From: an uncultured Porphyromonadaceae bacterium
GTDB taxonomy: Bacteria; Bacteroidota; Bacteroidia; Bacteroidales; Muribaculaceae
Direction of reading: 5' to 3'
Assembly (NCBI GenBank): GCA_947175545.1
Contig: CAMWNI010000013.1
Coordinates: 1-64,000, forward strand
Length of the DNA stretch: 64,000 nt
Shown here: in pieces, positions 44,573-53,403 of the stretch
Numbering within the stretch: the stretch's first letter is position 1
How the letters are laid out: each line of letters starts with the position of its first letter
Translations under genes and position numbers: made by a program
The notes under the pieces: model-generated
What the model was told of the DNA's origin: nothing
What the model saw: only the letters and a program-made list of their open reading frames with translations
Databases searched by the model: none

Positions 44573-45385
44573 ATGAAATTCTCACGCATTCTGTTCATCA
44601 TATTAACCCTGGCCGCCGGCCCGAAACTCCGGGCCCAGAGTCCCGCAATGCCTGACACAATTCTCAACCCCGTCGTATCGCCCGTTTCCGCCGCCTATAA
44701 CACAATCTATGCCTATCCGGAACAGAATACCGCCCTCGGCTTCTCTTGCCCCGAATGGAAAAGGGTCTGGGTCAACGCCGGAGTCCTGACGGGCGCCTAT
44801 GTCGCAGCCCTCGCCGTACTCGAAATGCTGCCCGAAGACGCGACAACCTGGAACCGCGCCGCCCTCCAGCGGGTCCCCCTCGGCAGGCGCTGGGTCAACC
44901 ATGTCATCAAGGAAGGCCCCGAATGGGATCACGACAATCCGATATTCAACTTCATACTCCACCCCTACTCCGGCGCAGCCTATTTCATGGCCGCCCGCTC
45001 GAACGGTCTGACCTTCTGGGGATCATTGCTCTTCTCAACCGGAATCAGCACCATCTGCTGGGAATTCGGAATCGAGGCATTCATGGAGCGTCCGTCGTGG
45101 CAGGATATCTTCATCACCCCCCTTGTCGGCGCCGTCATAGGCGAAGGATTCTTCCGGGTTAAACGCTATCTGGTTGCAAACGACTATCGCCTGTGGGGGT
45201 CGCCGGTTATCGGCAATATCGTTGCCTTTCTCGTCGACCCCGTCAACGAGGTCGTAGGACTGATCGGAGGCAATCCGGCCCGAAAACTCGCACGCGCCAA
45301 CAGCCTTCGCCTCCAATCAATGCCCGGCCCCATCTCCCTAAACGGACAGACGGCTTACGGTCTGAATCTGACATTAACATTTTAA
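44573..45385 (+). CDS. DUF3943 exported protein
   Basis: 270 residues from ATG 44573, with a signal peptide (about 1-21, MKFSRILFIILTLAAGPKLRA). WDHDNPIFNFILHPYSGAAYFMAARSNGLTFWGSLLFSTGISTICWEFGIEAFMERPSWQDIFITPLVG is the DUF3943 hallmark. Function unknown; probably an envelope protein with several membrane-embedded hydrophobic stretches. The open frame extends upstream to 44390, but that part runs through the terminator. Confidence 0.82.
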   Translation: MKFSRILFIILTLAAGPKLRAQSPAMPDTILNPVVSPVSAAYNTIYAYPEQNTALGFSCPEWKRVWVNAGVLTGAYVAALAVLEMLPEDATTWNRAALQRVPLGRRWVNHVIKEGPEWDHDNPIFNFILHPYSGAAYFMAARSNGLTFWGSLLFSTGISTICWEFGIEAFMERPSWQDIFITPLVGAVIGEGFFRVKRYLVANDYRLWGSPVIGNIVAFLVDPVNEVVGLIGGNPARKLARANSLRLQSMPGPISLNGQTAYGLNLTLTF

Positions 45386-45431
45386 GCAACAAAAAAAATC
45401 TAAAAAGTTTTGTCAATTAAAAGATTATGCC

Positions 45432-45439
45432 TATATTTG
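45432..45439 (+). promoter_or_regulatory. Promoter of the 688-residue secreted protein
   Basis: -7 TATATTTG at 45432-45439 with a TTTTG -33 element near 45408-45412 (spacing 19). Leader about 75 nt, AT-rich. Confidence 0.65.
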
Positions 45440-45520
45440 CCCATGGCATACGCCGTGAAATTCACGTTTAATTAGAAAACAATTCATCTTAATTACCTAA
45501 CATTCAATTTATTCCATTCC

Positions 45521-47587
45521 ATGAAGAAATTTACTCTTCTTGCTCTTGCTGCTATGGCAGCAGGCACTCAGATGGGCTATGCAGATGAACTCCCCGGAGG
45601 CATCATCACCTCCACCAAGGAGAATCCCGTCTACTACACCATCAAAAACATGCGCGCTGACCGCCTTAGCTACATCAACGGCGAGGTTTACAACGCTGAC
45701 CATGACGAAGTTCTCATGACCGACGAAGCTCTCGTTGGCCAGGGAGTAAACCTCCCCGAGTACCTCCCCAACGAGGACGAAACCCCCGAAATCTGGGAGT
45801 TCCCCTACATGGGTCTCGCTCAGTGCGAAAATAAGTTCTGGACCGCCTTCTCCGCTATGGATGAGGTTATGAGTCCGCAGACCATCTACTGGTGGTTTGA
45901 AAAAGCAAAAACCGGCAACTCCGTTTACATCCACAACGCAGTTATTGACGGCGCTCTGAAGAACAAAGCTGAAAACGTTCTCGGCCGCCCCTCAATGTCA
46001 TTCTCTGAAACCGCAAAGCAGGCTTACTATGTACTGCCCCTGAGCGAAGAACAGATTGCAGACCTCGGTCTTGAAGACGATCCCTTCGGCCACGACGCTT
46101 TCGCCCTCTCAAAGTCAAACTCTCTGACCGACAAGAACGGCGAACTGACCGCCAGCACTCAGAGCTCATGTCTTGACATGAACAACTACATCACCTTCAA
46201 CTGGACTTCAGATCTTCAGAAAGTTGACGAAAACGGCGATCCCGTCTTCAACACTGTCAACAAAACTGACGCTGACGGCAACGTAATCATCGACCCCGAA
46301 ACCGGTGAACCCGAAACCGAAGAAGTTCCCGTTTATGTTAAGTATGGCTTCGCCGGTGTCGACCTGACCTGGAACCCCCTCCGTCAGAACGGCAAGAACG
46401 AAAACCACACTTACAACAACGGTTCACTCTTCCAGGTGCAGAAAGTTGACGACGTTGAAGCTGTCAACAAAGCTATCGAAGAGTATAAGCAGATTGTTGT
46501 TGATGCTTACCGCGCTCAGGTAGTTGACCTGCTCGAAAACGGCAAGCAGAGCGTTCTTTCTCGCATCGAATGTCTCCGCAACCTTCCCGTTATCTACAAC
46601 GACACCGAAAAGCTTGACGCTATCATCGCAAGCATCAACAACCTCACCGTTGACCCCTCCGGCGTTAACACCCAGGCTGACGTTGATATGTGGGAAGACC
46701 GCATTGAACAGGACATGGAAGCCCAGTACCTCCGCGCAATGGCTCTCGCCGGCAACGGAACCGTTATTCGCCTGCAGCAGATGTTCGCTCTTCGCGACTG
46801 GGCTGACTACGACGGTGCTGACGAAGAAGAAAACCTCGGCAACGCTTACCTCTCTTCTAACGGTGCAGGTTGGGCTAAGTACGACGGCAGCATGGAAGAA
46901 ATCGGCTACCCCGCTCTCACCTGCCTTGTTGACGCAGACGAAACCTGCGACTGGACCCTCGAATGGGTTGCCGGCCAGGGCTACCGTCTGAAGAACGGCG
47001 AAAACTACGTCCGCGTTCGCGGCGACTGGGAAGGTCTCGCTGACTACTTCTATGACGCTCTCGGCGTAACTCCCGAAGACTTCGACGAAGAAGACAACCT
47101 CTTCAACCACATCGACACCAACCAGATGACCTGGGCAACCACCACTGATGCCAACGAAGCTGCTGTGTTCACCTTCACTGCCAACGCTACTGAAATCCAG
47201 AACGTTACCCTCTCTGACTCTGAACAGGAAGTATTCGACAGCTACGGCGAAGAACTCGGCTACGAGGATGAAGACGCTCTCTTCGTTACCACCAACATCG
47301 CTCACCTCGAAGCTCCCGACGCAAACGGTGACCTCAGCTACCTCTGCCGCGACACCGCTGCTCAGAACTACATCGTAGGTTCTTGGAACGCCGGCAACCG
47401 CTACTTCGCTAACCCCAACTGCTGGAAGATTGAAAAAGTTAAGGAGGGCGAAGAAATCGAAGACGGCATCGAAGAAATCACTGTTAACGCAAAGGCACAG
47501 GGCATCTACGACCTCCAGGGCCGCAAGGTTGCCAAAGCCTCTAAGGGTCTCTACATCATCAACGGTGTCAAGACTCTCGTAAAATAA
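45521..47587 (+). CDS. Secreted protein of unknown function, probably highly expressed
   Basis: 688 residues with signal peptide (1-21, ending MGYA). Strongly acidic, with a coiled region around 300-410 (VEAVNKAIEEYKQIVVDAYRAQVVDLLENGKQSVL…). The C-terminal IYDLQGRKVAKASKGLYIINGVKTLVK is a T9SS sorting-like tail. Codon use is narrow, favouring AAC, GAA, GCT and GTT and unlike the neighbours, which suggests high expression. A canonical promoter and a strong terminator make it monocistronic. I recognise no enzymatic motif. Confidence 0.75.
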   Translation: MKKFTLLALAAMAAGTQMGYADELPGGIITSTKENPVYYTIKNMRADRLSYINGEVYNADHDEVLMTDEALVGQGVNLPEYLPNEDETPEIWEFPYMGLAQCENKFWTAFSAMDEVMSPQTIYWWFEKAKTGNSVYIHNAVIDGALKNKAENVLGRPSMSFSETAKQAYYVLPLSEEQIADLGLEDDPFGHDAFALSKSNSLTDKNGELTASTQSSCLDMNNYITFNWTSDLQKVDENGDPVFNTVNKTDADGNVIIDPETGEPETEEVPVYVKYGFAGVDLTWNPLRQNGKNENHTYNNGSLFQVQKVDDVEAVNKAIEEYKQIVVDAYRAQVVDLLENGKQSVLSRIECLRNLPVIYNDTEKLDAIIASINNLTVDPSGVNTQADVDMWEDRIEQDMEAQYLRAMALAGNGTVIRLQQMFALRDWADYDGADEEENLGNAYLSSNGAGWAKYDGSMEEIGYPALTCLVDADETCDWTLEWVAGQGYRLKNGENYVRVRGDWEGLADYFYDALGVTPEDFDEEDNLFNHIDTNQMTWATTTDANEAAVFTFTANATEIQNVTLSDSEQEVFDSYGEELGYEDEDALFVTTNIAHLEAPDANGDLSYLCRDTAAQNYIVGSWNAGNRYFANPNCWKIEKVKEGEEIEDGIEEITVNAKAQGIYDLQGRKVAKASKGLYIINGVKTLVK

Positions 47588-47606
47588 GCAAACCCGCCTT
47601 TAACAC

Positions 47607-47646
47607 AAAAAAGAGCGACGCCAACCGGCGCCGCTCTTTTTCTTTT
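47607..47646 (+). terminator. Intrinsic terminator of the secreted-protein gene
   Basis: Stem AAAAAAGAGCG-CGCC with GGCG-CGCTCTTTTT around AACC, then TCTTTTCTT. The A/T flanks make it usable on both strands. Confidence 0.9.
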
Positions 47647-47938
47647 CTTAACAAACAATACCTGTAACGAGATATTGTCAAATTCAAGTATAAAAACAGG
47701 TCTGGACTCTTCGTGGAGCGCGCCGGGAGGGACGACGGCAGCCGCCTGCGCTGCGGATTAAGGACCGATTTATTAACGTTTGGGAAGGGGGGAATAAAAG
47801 CACGTCTGACAATAACGCGCGAGCCTGTAACATTGACTTAGTTGAAAGTGAACCGATTTCGACCCCACCCCCTGCGCTTTTTCTTTAGAATCAGGTCAAC
47901 CACAGATCAATTATTCAACGCCCGCGGGAGCGGCCATT
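47647..47938. other. Gene-free stretch, nothing recognised
   Basis: About 290 bp without a coding ORF. It has a G-rich stretch (GGGAAGGGGGG near 47788) and no clear hairpin apart from the terminator to its left. It is the 3' side of the minus-strand permease gene. Confidence 0.4.
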
Positions 47939-49144
47939 TCAGCGCGATGCAATCACCGCCGTCAGGGCGCCGATTGCAGCAATTAAAGCGGCGACAGGAA
48001 GCAAATCAGCAAAATGAAAAACAACCGGATAAGCCGTCACGGAGAGCATTGACGGATCGGCCGCGAGTTTGACCCAACCGAAAAATTGCTGTCCAAGGCT
48101 CAAAATACTCCCAAAAAACATGCCTAAAAGTCCGCCGGCAGCCGTTATCAGCATACCGCAACGAATATAGATGCCTCGGATGTGACGTTTGTCAAGCCCC
48201 AACGCCGATAAGGTCTGTGCATTTTCCTGCTTCTCTATAATAAGCAGCGAAAGTGATGAAACGATATTAAACGACGCAATAATCAAGATAAAACCAAGCA
48301 GAAGAAACGTCATCCACTTCTCCATATTGACAATTCGGAATGAACTGCTCTGCTGCTCCATGCGAGTCATCACCCGCCCTAATTGCGGCGTAACGACGCG
48401 CTTCGACGCCTCCAGAGCCGCAGCCTCGTTGCTCCTCGAAGCGGGAAAAATCTGAATCGAAGTCGCCTCGGCCGAATATTGCAGCAAGCGTCTGACAAGC
48501 CCTATCGGCGCAAACACGGCGTCACGGTCATATTCCGGCTGATTCAAAGCGAAAGCCGCGCTGACAGCGACCGAATCCGTGCGGAACGCCGCCATTGGAT
48601 TGGCCGGATTGATTCGACCCACTCTGCGGGGAACATAAATTCCCATCAACTGCTCCGATCCGACCGGCGACTGCAACACATTGGCAACTCCGACGCTTAC
48701 AACTGCCGACTCAACGCCTGGATAAAACTCGGCCCATGGAGCGCCGGCAAGCGAAATGGAGTCAAACGTCGAGTAGAGCCGGTGTGGAATTCCAAACAGC
48801 CGGATTGCCGTCTGCCTCTCGCCCATAACCGCAAGCGCACGTTCGCAGACAACAGGCAACGCCGACTCTACCTGCGGCAGCGCTTCCAGTTCCCGACAGA
48901 GAGAATCGGCATTGGCAAACGTCTTGCCCGTTGACGGAACCGCGAGCAATGGCGGGTCGAAAACGCTAAGGCGAGACTCAATTAGCGCATGAAATCCATT
49001 GAAAACACTCATGACCACTACCAGAGCGGCAGTGGCCACGGCAATCCCCGCCATTGACACCATTGAAATGATGTTAACGGCGGAGTGTGACTTTCGCGCA
49101 AACAAATATCTGAGCGCGATTCTTAAAGATACCGGGGTCTTCAG
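47939..49144 (-). CDS. LolC/LolE-type ABC transporter permease
   Basis: About 401 residues if started at CTG 49142-49144, or 388 from TTG 49105. Only TTG and CTG are available: the frame upstream to the stop has no ATG, GTG or other TTG. The CTG overlaps the rbfA stop in a CTGA junction and adds KTPVSLRIALRYL before FARKSHSAVN, which restores the family's usual N-terminus. FtsX/MacB-type membrane segments: NIISMVSMAGIAVATAALVVVMSVFNGF, then FLLLGFILIIASFNIVSSLSLLIIEKQENAQTLSALGL and a last pair. It exports outer-membrane lipoproteins in other bacteria. Confidence 0.82.
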   Translation of the reverse strand: MKTPVSLRIALRYLFARKSHSAVNIISMVSMAGIAVATAALVVVMSVFNGFHALIESRLSVFDPPLLAVPSTGKTFANADSLCRELEALPQVESALPVVCERALAVMGERQTAIRLFGIPHRLYSTFDSISLAGAPWAEFYPGVESAVVSVGVANVLQSPVGSEQLMGIYVPRRVGRINPANPMAAFRTDSVAVSAAFALNQPEYDRDAVFAPIGLVRRLLQYSAEATSIQIFPASRSNEAAALEASKRVVTPQLGRVMTRMEQQSSSFRIVNMEKWMTFLLLGFILIIASFNIVSSLSLLIIEKQENAQTLSALGLDKRHIRGIYIRCGMLITAAGGLLGMFFGSILSLGQQFFGWVKLAADPSMLSVTAYPVVFHFADLLPVAALIAAIGALTAVIASR

Positions 49145-49476
49145 GTGTTCAGAAGTTTGTCGATGTTCTCCAGATAGTCAATGGAGTCATCAAGATAGAA
49201 TTGCAGTTCCGGACAGCGTCGCAGTTGGAAGCGAACCTTCTGGGCCAGCTCATAGCGGACGGTCTTAGCCTGTGAGTTGATGTTTTCAATGACTCCGAGA
49301 GCCTGCTCCGATGGGAACACTGACAGATAAGCCTTGGCCACACTCAAATCAGGCGAGACTTTTACAGAACTTACGCTCACCATCACATTGCCCAATTTGG
49401 CCGTTTCACGGCGAAAAATCTCACTCAGTTCCTTCTGGATAAGTCGCGATATTTTTGCTTGACGTGTTGATTCCAT
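49141..49476 (-). CDS. rbfA: 30S ribosome-binding factor A
   Basis: 111 residues. MESTRQAKISRLIQKELSEIFRRE, VMVSVSSVKVSPDLSVAKAYLSVFP and the tail LRRCPELQFYLDDSIDYLENIDKLL are typical RbfA. It assists 30S maturation. It precedes the permease gene with overlap, as in many Bacteroidales. Confidence 0.93.
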   Translation of the reverse strand: MESTRQAKISRLIQKELSEIFRRETAKLGNVMVSVSSVKVSPDLSVAKAYLSVFPSEQALGVIENINSQAKTVRYELAQKVRFQLRRCPELQFYLDDSIDYLENIDKLLNT

Positions 49477-49605
49477 AATAATAAAAATCTAATAATTAAA
49501 AATTAAACCATAAACTGTTAGCGTCACGGTCAATGACTTTAAACGATAACAACATGAACGGTCATTTTGTCAAATTAATTTTTAATTTTTAATTTTTCAT
49601 TCTTT

Positions 49606-51585
49606 TCAGTCTCCCATCGTACGCAGCAGTTCATCATTGGTCTGCGTGCGCTCCATGCGGTCCTGAATGAACTCCATTGCCTCAAGCGACGTGCGGTCAC
49701 TCAGGAAGCGACGCAGAATCCACATTCGGTTAATGGTCTCCTTCGGCAACAGAAGGTCGTCACGCCGGGTCGACGAGGCCATGATGTCAACGGCCGGAAA
49801 GACGCGCTTGTTCGAAAGTTTACGATCGAGCTGAAGCTCCATATTGCCCGTTCCCTTAAACTCTTCGAAGATAACCTCGTCCATCTTGCTCGAGGTTTCG
49901 GTCAGAGCCGTTGCAATAATCGTCAGCGAACCGCCGTTTTCAATGTTACGCGCTGCGCCGAAGAAACGCTTGGGGCGCTGAAGGGCATTGGCGTCCACAC
50001 CGCCCGAAAGGATTTTACCCGAACCGGGCGCCACTGTATTATAAGCGCGCGCGAGGCGAGTGATTGAGTCCAAGAGAATAACGACATCATGTCCGCTCTC
50101 GACCATGCGCTTTGCCTTTTCAAGAACAATGCCTGCGATTTTGACGTGACGGTCAGCCGGTTCGTCAAATGTTGAGGCAATGACCTCTGCGTTGACCGTG
50201 CGAATCATGTCAGTCACTTCCTCGGGACGCTCGTCAATCAGCAGAATCATGATGTAAGTCTCGGGGTGGTTCTCGGCAATAGCGTTAGCGATGTCCTTAA
50301 GCAGAATGGTCTTACCGGTTTTCGGCGGAGCAACAATCAGTGCGCGCTGGCCTTTCCCTATGGGGGCAAACATGTCAACGACGCGGGTTGACAGATTTGT
50401 TGTCAGCGGCGAACCACAAAGGCGGAATTTCTCGTCAGGGAAAAGCGGAGTCAGATGTTCGAAGTTCTGGCGGTCACGCAGGAAGTGCGGGTCGCGGCCA
50501 TTGACCGCAATCACTTCCGTCAGCGGATAATACTTCTCTCCCTCATGGGGCGGACGGACAGTCGCTTCGACAACGTCGCCGGTTTTAAGTCCCCACTGCT
50601 TGATTTGCTGTTGGGAAATCAGCACATCGTCCGGCGACGGCATATAATTATAGTCGCCGGAACGCAGGAATCCATGCCCCTGAGGTTCAATTTCAAGAAC
50701 GCCACGCGCAGTGATAATGCCGTCGAATTTCGACGCGAAGTCCTGACGCTGGTTCATCTGGCGACGCTCTTCAAACTTCTGCTGTCGGTTTTTCCGACTC
50801 TGCTGTTGGTTGGGTTGAGATTGTGCGGGCATTCCCGGTTCGGCAAGCACGACGGGCTGCGCGGCAGCGGCTTCTGCGGCTTCCTGGCGCTCGCGCTCGG
50901 AGCGGGGTTTGAACTGCTTGCCCTGATGGCGTGTCGCGGGGAAGAACTCGCTCAACGAGGAGTCCGGGCGCGGACGGAAGTCGCGTTTGGGCTGGGATTG
51001 TTCGGCTGCCGGCTCGTCAGCGCGGGAGCCGTCGGCAGGCACATCGGCAGGCAACTGCTCCTGAGCTTCAGCGGGCTTCGAGGTTTCCTGATCGGCAACC
51101 GACGCCTCAGCCTGAACTTTCGTGCTTTTGCGTCCGCGCTTTTTCGGAGCGGAAGCCGTCGGTTCCTCAGCCGCAGTCTGAGTTGTCTGCGGAGTTGCAG
51201 GCTGCTCAACAACGGCAGGTTCAGCGGCGAGCTGCTCCTGAGCGGCCGGTGCGGAGGCCTTTTCGGCCTTCGGCTTGCGTCCGCGTTTCTTAGGTTCTGC
51301 CTTTGCGGCGACTTCGGTAGGCTTCTCAGCTACGGAGTTATTTTCTTCAGGCGCAACCGAAGCTTCAGCCGGCTGCTCCTTGGCGGCCTTCGGCTTGCGT
51401 CCGCGGCGCTTTGGTTCGGCCGGCTTCGCATTGGCGGCGGCAGCCACGGCCGATTCGTCGATAATTGCGTAAATAAGGGCTTCGCCTTCAAGCGAATCGG
51501 TCACTTTGATACCCAGACCGGTGGCAATTTCTTTGAGCCGTTCAGGACTCATACTTTTAAGTTCGTTAAACTTGTAGGTTTCCAT
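49606..51585 (-). CDS. rho: Transcription termination factor Rho with long disordered insert
   Basis: 659 residues against 419 in E. coli. After a short N-terminal helix domain ([21 protein letters not shown]) residues about 50-270 are a low-complexity insert rich in Ala/Pro/Glu with repeated basic KKRGRKPK-type patches. The cold-shock RNA-binding domain follows ([20 protein letters not shown]), then the ATPase with Walker [20 protein letters not shown] and the Q-loop region. Related Bacteroides Rho inserts drive phase separation and gut fitness. The leader is about 130 nt with a -7 element at 51722-51729, room for autoregulation. Confidence 0.95.
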   Translation of the reverse strand: METYKFNELKSMSPERLKEIATGLGIKVTDSLEGEALIYAIIDESAVAAAANAKPAEPKRRGRKPKAAKEQPAEASVAPEENNSVAEKPTEVAAKAEPKKRGRKPKAEKASAPAAQEQLAAEPAVVEQPATPQTTQTAAEEPTASAPKKRGRKSTKVQAEASVADQETSKPAEAQEQLPADVPADGSRADEPAAEQSQPKRDFRPRPDSSLSEFFPATRHQGKQFKPRSERERQEAAEAAAAQPVVLAEPGMPAQSQPNQQQSRKNRQQKFEERRQMNQRQDFASKFDGIITARGVLEIEPQGHGFLRSGDYNYMPSPDDVLISQQQIKQWGLKTGDVVEATVRPPHEGEKYYPLTEVIAVNGRDPHFLRDRQNFEHLTPLFPDEKFRLCGSPLTTNLSTRVVDMFAPIGKGQRALIVAPPKTGKTILLKDIANAIAENHPETYIMILLIDERPEEVTDMIRTVNAEVIASTFDEPADRHVKIAGIVLEKAKRMVESGHDVVILLDSITRLARAYNTVAPGSGKILSGGVDANALQRPKRFFGAARNIENGGSLTIIATALTETSSKMDEVIFEEFKGTGNMELQLDRKLSNKRVFPAVDIMASSTRRDDLLLPKETINRMWILRRFLSDRTSLEAMEFIQDRMERTQTNDELLRTMGD

Positions 51586-51721
51586 ATAAAATAAAAAGGA
51601 AAAACGAGAGAGGAAAGGAGAGACAAAAAATGGGAGAATTAAAAAAGTTGCTTAAATAGATAAACGATAGTTGCAACAATAAAAAGCGAACAAAAAATAA
51701 CAGGAGAAGAATTTTGGTCTG

Positions 51722-51729
51722 CAAAGTTA
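51722..51729 (-). promoter_or_regulatory. -7 promoter element of rho
   Basis: TAACTTTG on the minus strand, giving a long A-rich leader of about 130 nt. Confidence 0.6.
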
Positions 51730-51892
51730 CTAAAATAGTTTATAAATAACAAATAAACGCCTTAAAAAGTTGTCAGGAAACGCCGCATGCATAAATCTAA
51801 GATCCCGTTCCCATTCTCTGATTTTACTTGAACGAGCCGTATAATTCTTGCCGATTTTAATCTTATTCGATTGAGATATTGGATTTTTTTCG

Positions 51893-51900
51893 TAAATTTG
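51893..51900 (+). promoter_or_regulatory. -7 promoter element of the structured RNA
   Basis: TAAATTTG with a TTGA -33 candidate 19-20 bp upstream. Confidence 0.6.
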
Positions 51901-51905
51901 CAGTT

Positions 51906-52218
51906 GCAGACCGCATTGCGGAAGCCCGGTCATGGGTTACGCGGGTGGGGCCAGCAGACATAATGAAAAGCGTTTACTTGACGCTCTTTCTTGGCTTGTT
52001 GAAACCTGGAAAACTTCAATCTCAGTCAGGAATGAGACAACGGTAGATGCCTTGTGGATATGTATATTCTGCCAAAGGCCGACGCACAAGCGTCGACTCT
52101 TGGTGCGTTTACACATATACAGCGTGAGGCTTCTGCGTTGTCCGTTCTACTGAGATGGGCAATTCCAGGGCCTCAACAAGCGGAACGGGCAACAAGTACG
52201 GCCCTCACGCTTTTTTTT
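51906..52218 (+). ncRNA. Unassigned structured RNA or long attenuator leader
   Basis: About 313 nt between a -7 promoter and a T8 run (52211-52218), without a credible ORF. Helices seen: CGACGC/GCGTCG (52080-52085 with 52090-52095) inside a longer stem closed by TGTATA/TATACA (52061-52066 and 52116-52121). A large 3' hairpin has outer arms AGCGTGAGG/CCTCACGCT (52121-52129 and 52203-52211) and inner arms GTTGTCCGTTC/GAACGGGCAAC (52137-52147 and 52183-52193), directly ahead of the T run. It is not tmRNA, SRP RNA or RNase P. It is a free RNA, or a leader controlling the lipoprotein gene that starts 48 nt later. Confidence 0.65.
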
Positions 52219-52266
52219 AAACCAATCAAACGCCAAAGAGGAGGGTCCGGCGGCACAAAATTCTCT

Positions 52267-52689
52267 ATGGGAAAACTTAAATTTTTTATGCTCGTCATGA
52301 CAATAGGCTTTGTCGGCGGCATGCTCAGCGGTTGCGGCTCAAAGGTGGATTATTCTGACCCACGCGATGTGGCCGAAAAGGCAATGGAATACTACTACGC
52401 CGGCGACTACGAATCGATGAAGACGCTTATCAACCCGGCTAATGAGTATCGTTTAAAGGATATGGACCGGACAGCCAAAATCGCAGCCGAACAACGCGAA
52501 AAACATCCAGAGAAAGCAACCCCTAAGAAAGGGGAATTTTCATTTAAAAGTGCGACGGAAGAATTTACCGGCAAAGAAATCACTGCGACGTCCAAGGGAG
52601 CCGTAGTATCGTTTCACTCCGAGACCTGGCCCCGCCAAGTGGTTCTTGAAAAAGCCGACGGCAAATGGTACTTTGAACGATTTAAATAA
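52267..52689 (+). CDS. Small DUF4878-like lipoprotein
   Basis: 140 residues. The lipobox LSGC is near residue 20. A DUF4878/NTF2-like fold is suggested by SDPRDVAEKAMEYYYAGDYESMKTLI and KGAVVSFHSETWPRQVVLEKADGKWYF. AGGAGG lies about 22 nt upstream, which is far. It is 48 nt after the T run of the structured RNA. Function unknown. Confidence 0.72.
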   Translation: MGKLKFFMLVMTIGFVGGMLSGCGSKVDYSDPRDVAEKAMEYYYAGDYESMKTLINPANEYRLKDMDRTAKIAAEQREKHPEKATPKKGEFSFKSATEEFTGKEITATSKGAVVSFHSETWPRQVVLEKADGKWYFERFK

Positions 52690-52696
52690 GTAGAAT

Positions 52697-53362
52697 ATGC
52701 AACTGATCAAAACCGCACTGACAATGTTTGCAGCAGCTGCAGGCATTCTCTCACAATCGTGTACGGCAGACACCCGAGTCCCGGCTTACGCCAACATCGG
52801 ATATGAAGGAGCGCAACTCTATGCTGACGCCTCAGGAAAGCAAACCCAAGAAAACAGGCTGGCCTACGGCGAAATCATTGAATTTGACGCCAACGACAAG
52901 AGCCGGTTCGTTAAAGTACGCAACATCGCAACCGGAGTTGAAGGATATGTCGATACCATTAACTTCAACAAGGCCAACTATCCGCTCGAAGCGCCATATA
53001 TCTTCGATGACGAGCAAAGCGAGTGCAGCCTGCTCAGCATTGAAACAACTGACAACGCAGAACGCATCTCCGGTTGGACTTTCTGGAAAAGCGGAGATGC
53101 AGTGGCCGCCTTCAACAGCGTAACATCCGTTTACGACACCGGCCGCATGTTCACTCAAGAGAACTACTACATCGGTGAGGCTCATCCCGGTTACATCATC
53201 CTTACCCAAAGAGTTGAATACGGCGAGGAAACCGGCGAAAAACTCGAAACACCGATCGTTATATACGAAGATATCGCTTCACGCGCAGGAATCTTCGAAG
53301 GAGGAGCATGCTTCACTCCCGGAGGACAGCCCGGCGGCTTCGACACCGACGATTGGGAATAA
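52697..53362 (+). CDS. Exported protein with SH3-like N-terminal domain
   Basis: 221 residues. Signal or lipoprotein start MQLIKTALTMFAAAAGILSQSC (Cys22). Residues 30-95 look like an SH3-type domain (YANIGYEGAQLYADASGKQ…LAYGEIIEFDA…FVKVRNIATGVEGYVDTIN). The rest is unrecognised and ends in Gly-rich CFTPGGQPGGFDTDDWE. It lies 7 bp after the previous gene. Confidence 0.65.
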   Translation: MQLIKTALTMFAAAAGILSQSCTADTRVPAYANIGYEGAQLYADASGKQTQENRLAYGEIIEFDANDKSRFVKVRNIATGVEGYVDTINFNKANYPLEAPYIFDDEQSECSLLSIETTDNAERISGWTFWKSGDAVAAFNSVTSVYDTGRMFTQENYYIGEAHPGYIILTQRVEYGEETGEKLETPIVIYEDIASRAGIFEGGACFTPGGQPGGFDTDDWE

Positions 53363-53403
53363 CCGACTAAAAGAATCAACCACACATTAAATAATCAACA
53401 AAC

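Noticed and set aside
46424-47305. 293-codon antisense frame in the 688-residue secreted protein
   Set aside because: It is a by-product of the biased codon use of the plus-strand gene; that gene has signal peptide, tail, promoter and terminator.
50455-51594. 379-codon open frame on the plus strand opposite rho
   Set aside because: It mirrors the rho coding sequence; rho has clear catalytic motifs and the opposite frame is low-complexity Arg/Leu/Gly-rich sequence.
51906-52218. tmRNA or 4.5S RNA
   Set aside because: No tag-peptide frame or tRNA-like end and no SRP tetraloop or asymmetric-loop signature was seen.
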